NCBI GenBank assembly: GCA_003250135.1
Contig: QKHF01000182.1
Location: 1 to 5,862 of the forward strand
DNA length: 5,862 bases
Origin: Paracoccaceae bacterium
Lineage (GTDB): Bacteria > Pseudomonadota > Alphaproteobacteria > Rhodobacterales > Rhodobacteraceae
Direction: 5' to 3'
Part shown: positions 5,018 through 5,862 of the stretch, piece after piece
How the letters are laid out: each line of letters opens with the position of its first letter
Position numbering within the stretch: position 1 is the first letter of the stretch
Program-made: the position numbers and the translations under genes
Notes under the pieces: model-generated
What the model saw: only the letters and a program-made list of their open reading frames with translations
Told to the model about the DNA's origin: nothing
The model's database searches: none

Positions 5018-5862
5018 ATGGTTCGTTCCCGAAAACTCTACGCCGGCGCCCGCGTGCGCGATCTTCGCTCCAAGGAGGGGCTGACGCAGTCGGCCTTCGC
5101 CGAGCGGCTGGGCGTGTCGCCCTCCTATCTCAACCAGATCGAGAACAATCAGCGCCCGCTCTCGGCCGCCGTGGTGCTAGCCCTCGCTGAGGCGTTCCGT
5201 CTGGACGTCGCCACGCTGGCGGTGGACGAGGCCGACCGGCTGGGCGCCGATCTGCGCGAGGCGCTGGCCGATCCCCTGTTCGCCGACGACGGACCGGGCA
5301 CGCAGGACATACGCCAGGTGGCAAACACCTCGCCCGCCTTCGCCCGCGCCTTCCTGTCGCTGCACCGGGCGCACCAGCGCGCCAATGAACGGCTCGCCAG
5401 CCTGGACGACGCATTGAACCGCGAGGATCGCACCCTGTCGCTGCTGCCTTGGGAGGAGGTGCGCGACTTCTTCCATTACTGCGACAACTACATCGACGCT
5501 GTTGATAAAGCGGCCGAAAGCTTCGCCGAGGCGAGCGGGTTCGACGCGGGGCGCGGCGAACGCGACAAGATCGCCGCGGCGGTCGACTGGTTGGAATCGC
5601 GTCACGGCCTTCGGGTGACGTTCTCTGTCCGCGACGACGCGCTGCGCGCCTATGATCCGCGGTCGCGGGTGCTTCACATCTCCGCCGCCGCGCCGGCCCC
5701 GACCCAGTCGTTCCAGATCGCCCACCAGGTCGCGTTGATCGCGCATGAAAATCTGCTTGAGGCGACGCTCGATTTCGCCCGGTTCCAGACCCAGAGCGCG
5801 CGGGAGATCGCCAAGATCGGCCTCGCCAACTATTTCGCCGGCGCCGCGATGCTGCCCTATGG
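5018..5862 (+). CDS. Short-chain fatty acyl-CoA regulator (ScfR; RamB/PccR-like) with XRE-type HTH; cut by the right window edge
   Basis: The frame is open from the ATG at 5018 to the window end, giving 281 complete codons of a protein that is usually about 460-480 residues. Residues about 10-66 form an XRE/Cro-type helix-turn-helix, with TQSAFAERLGVSPSYLNQIE (23-42) as the core. After a mostly helical linker, a region resembling the IrrE/ImmA-like domain of this family follows, with LRVTFSVRDDALRAYDPRSR (198-217), LHIS (219-222) and FQIAHQVALIAHENLL (232-247). The C-terminal acyl-CoA-sensing domain is beyond the edge. Family members (RamB, mycobacterial PrpR, R. sphaeroides PccR) respond to short acyl-CoA esters and control acetate or propionate assimilation. 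The neighbouring pcc operon and TTTGCAAA-type sites make a PccR-like role the best inference. The HExxH zinc-protease motif is absent from the visible IrrE-like part, as I recall for other ScfRs. Without the C-terminus I cannot separate PccR from other ScfR subtypes. Confidence 0.88.
   Translation, partial: MVRSRKLYAGARVRDLRSKEGLTQSAFAERLGVSPSYLNQIENNQRPLSAAVVLALAEAFRLDVATLAVDEADRLGADLREALADPLFADDGPGTQDIRQVANTSPAFARAFLSLHRAHQRANERLASLDDALNREDRTLSLLPWEEVRDFFHYCDNYIDAVDKAAESFAEASGFDAGRGERDKIAAAVDWLESRHGLRVTFSVRDDALRAYDPRSRVLHISAAAPAPTQSFQIAHQVALIAHENLLEATLDFARFQTQSAREIAKIGLANYFAGAAMLPY

Noticed and set aside
4341..5084. 247-codon plus-strand frame inside the transporter gene, running past the regulator start
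   Set aside because: It is Arg/His-rich shadow translation in a different frame. The transporter and regulator frames both show full family motifs over the same DNA.
5312..5330. Short inverted repeat GGTG-GCAAA-CACC inside the regulator gene, considered as a second operator
   Set aside because: It lacks the TTTGCAAA core palindrome and lies within normal coding sequence. A four-base stem is common by chance.
5177..5746. 189-codon minus-strand open frame antisense to the regulator
   Set aside because: The regulator frame on the plus strand has a strong ribosome-binding site, a helix-turn-helix and family motifs. The antisense product shows none.

Overview
This window looks like a chromosomal segment of a GC-rich alphaproteobacterium. 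I infer this from the strong G/C bias at third codon positions, the 510-residue PccB type, and the arrangement of propionyl-CoA carboxylase genes beside a ScfR-type regulator, which I know from Rhodobacter-like bacteria. A member of the Rhodobacterales or Maricaulales/Hyphomonadaceae fits, but I cannot name the genus. I see no insertion sequence, prophage, CRISPR array, tRNA or rRNA.

The left 3.6 kb is one tightly packed operon on the minus strand. In transcription order it holds pccB (carboxyltransferase subunit, 3561 to 2029), a 96-residue two-helix membrane protein (1995 to 1705), a RidA-family protein (1708 to 1298), a YmdB/MacroD-type macrodomain protein (1301 to 768), and pccA (biotin carboxylase subunit, from 754 and running off the left edge). 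The three middle genes are joined by ATGA stop/start overlaps, and pccA follows the macrodomain gene after 13 bases. The two subunits of one enzyme are therefore separated by three accessory genes that are probably translationally coupled.

The right part is on the plus strand: a Bcr/CflA-type major facilitator transporter (3748 to 5001), followed 16 bases later by a helix-turn-helix regulator of the short-chain fatty acyl-CoA (ScfR; RamB/PccR-like) family (5018, running off the right edge).

The two transcription units diverge from a 186-base intergenic region. It contains a very A+T-rich element (about 3689-3721) built from repeats of TTGCAAA, including a perfect ATTTGCAAAT palindrome. This is the type of sequence ScfR regulators bind. 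The simplest model is that the regulator senses an acyl-CoA (propionyl-CoA is the obvious candidate) and acts at this element on the carboxylase operon, and possibly on its own transporter-regulator operon. The enzyme, operator and regulator follow known biology. The less familiar parts are the RidA and macrodomain genes inside the pcc operon and the transporter paired with the regulator.
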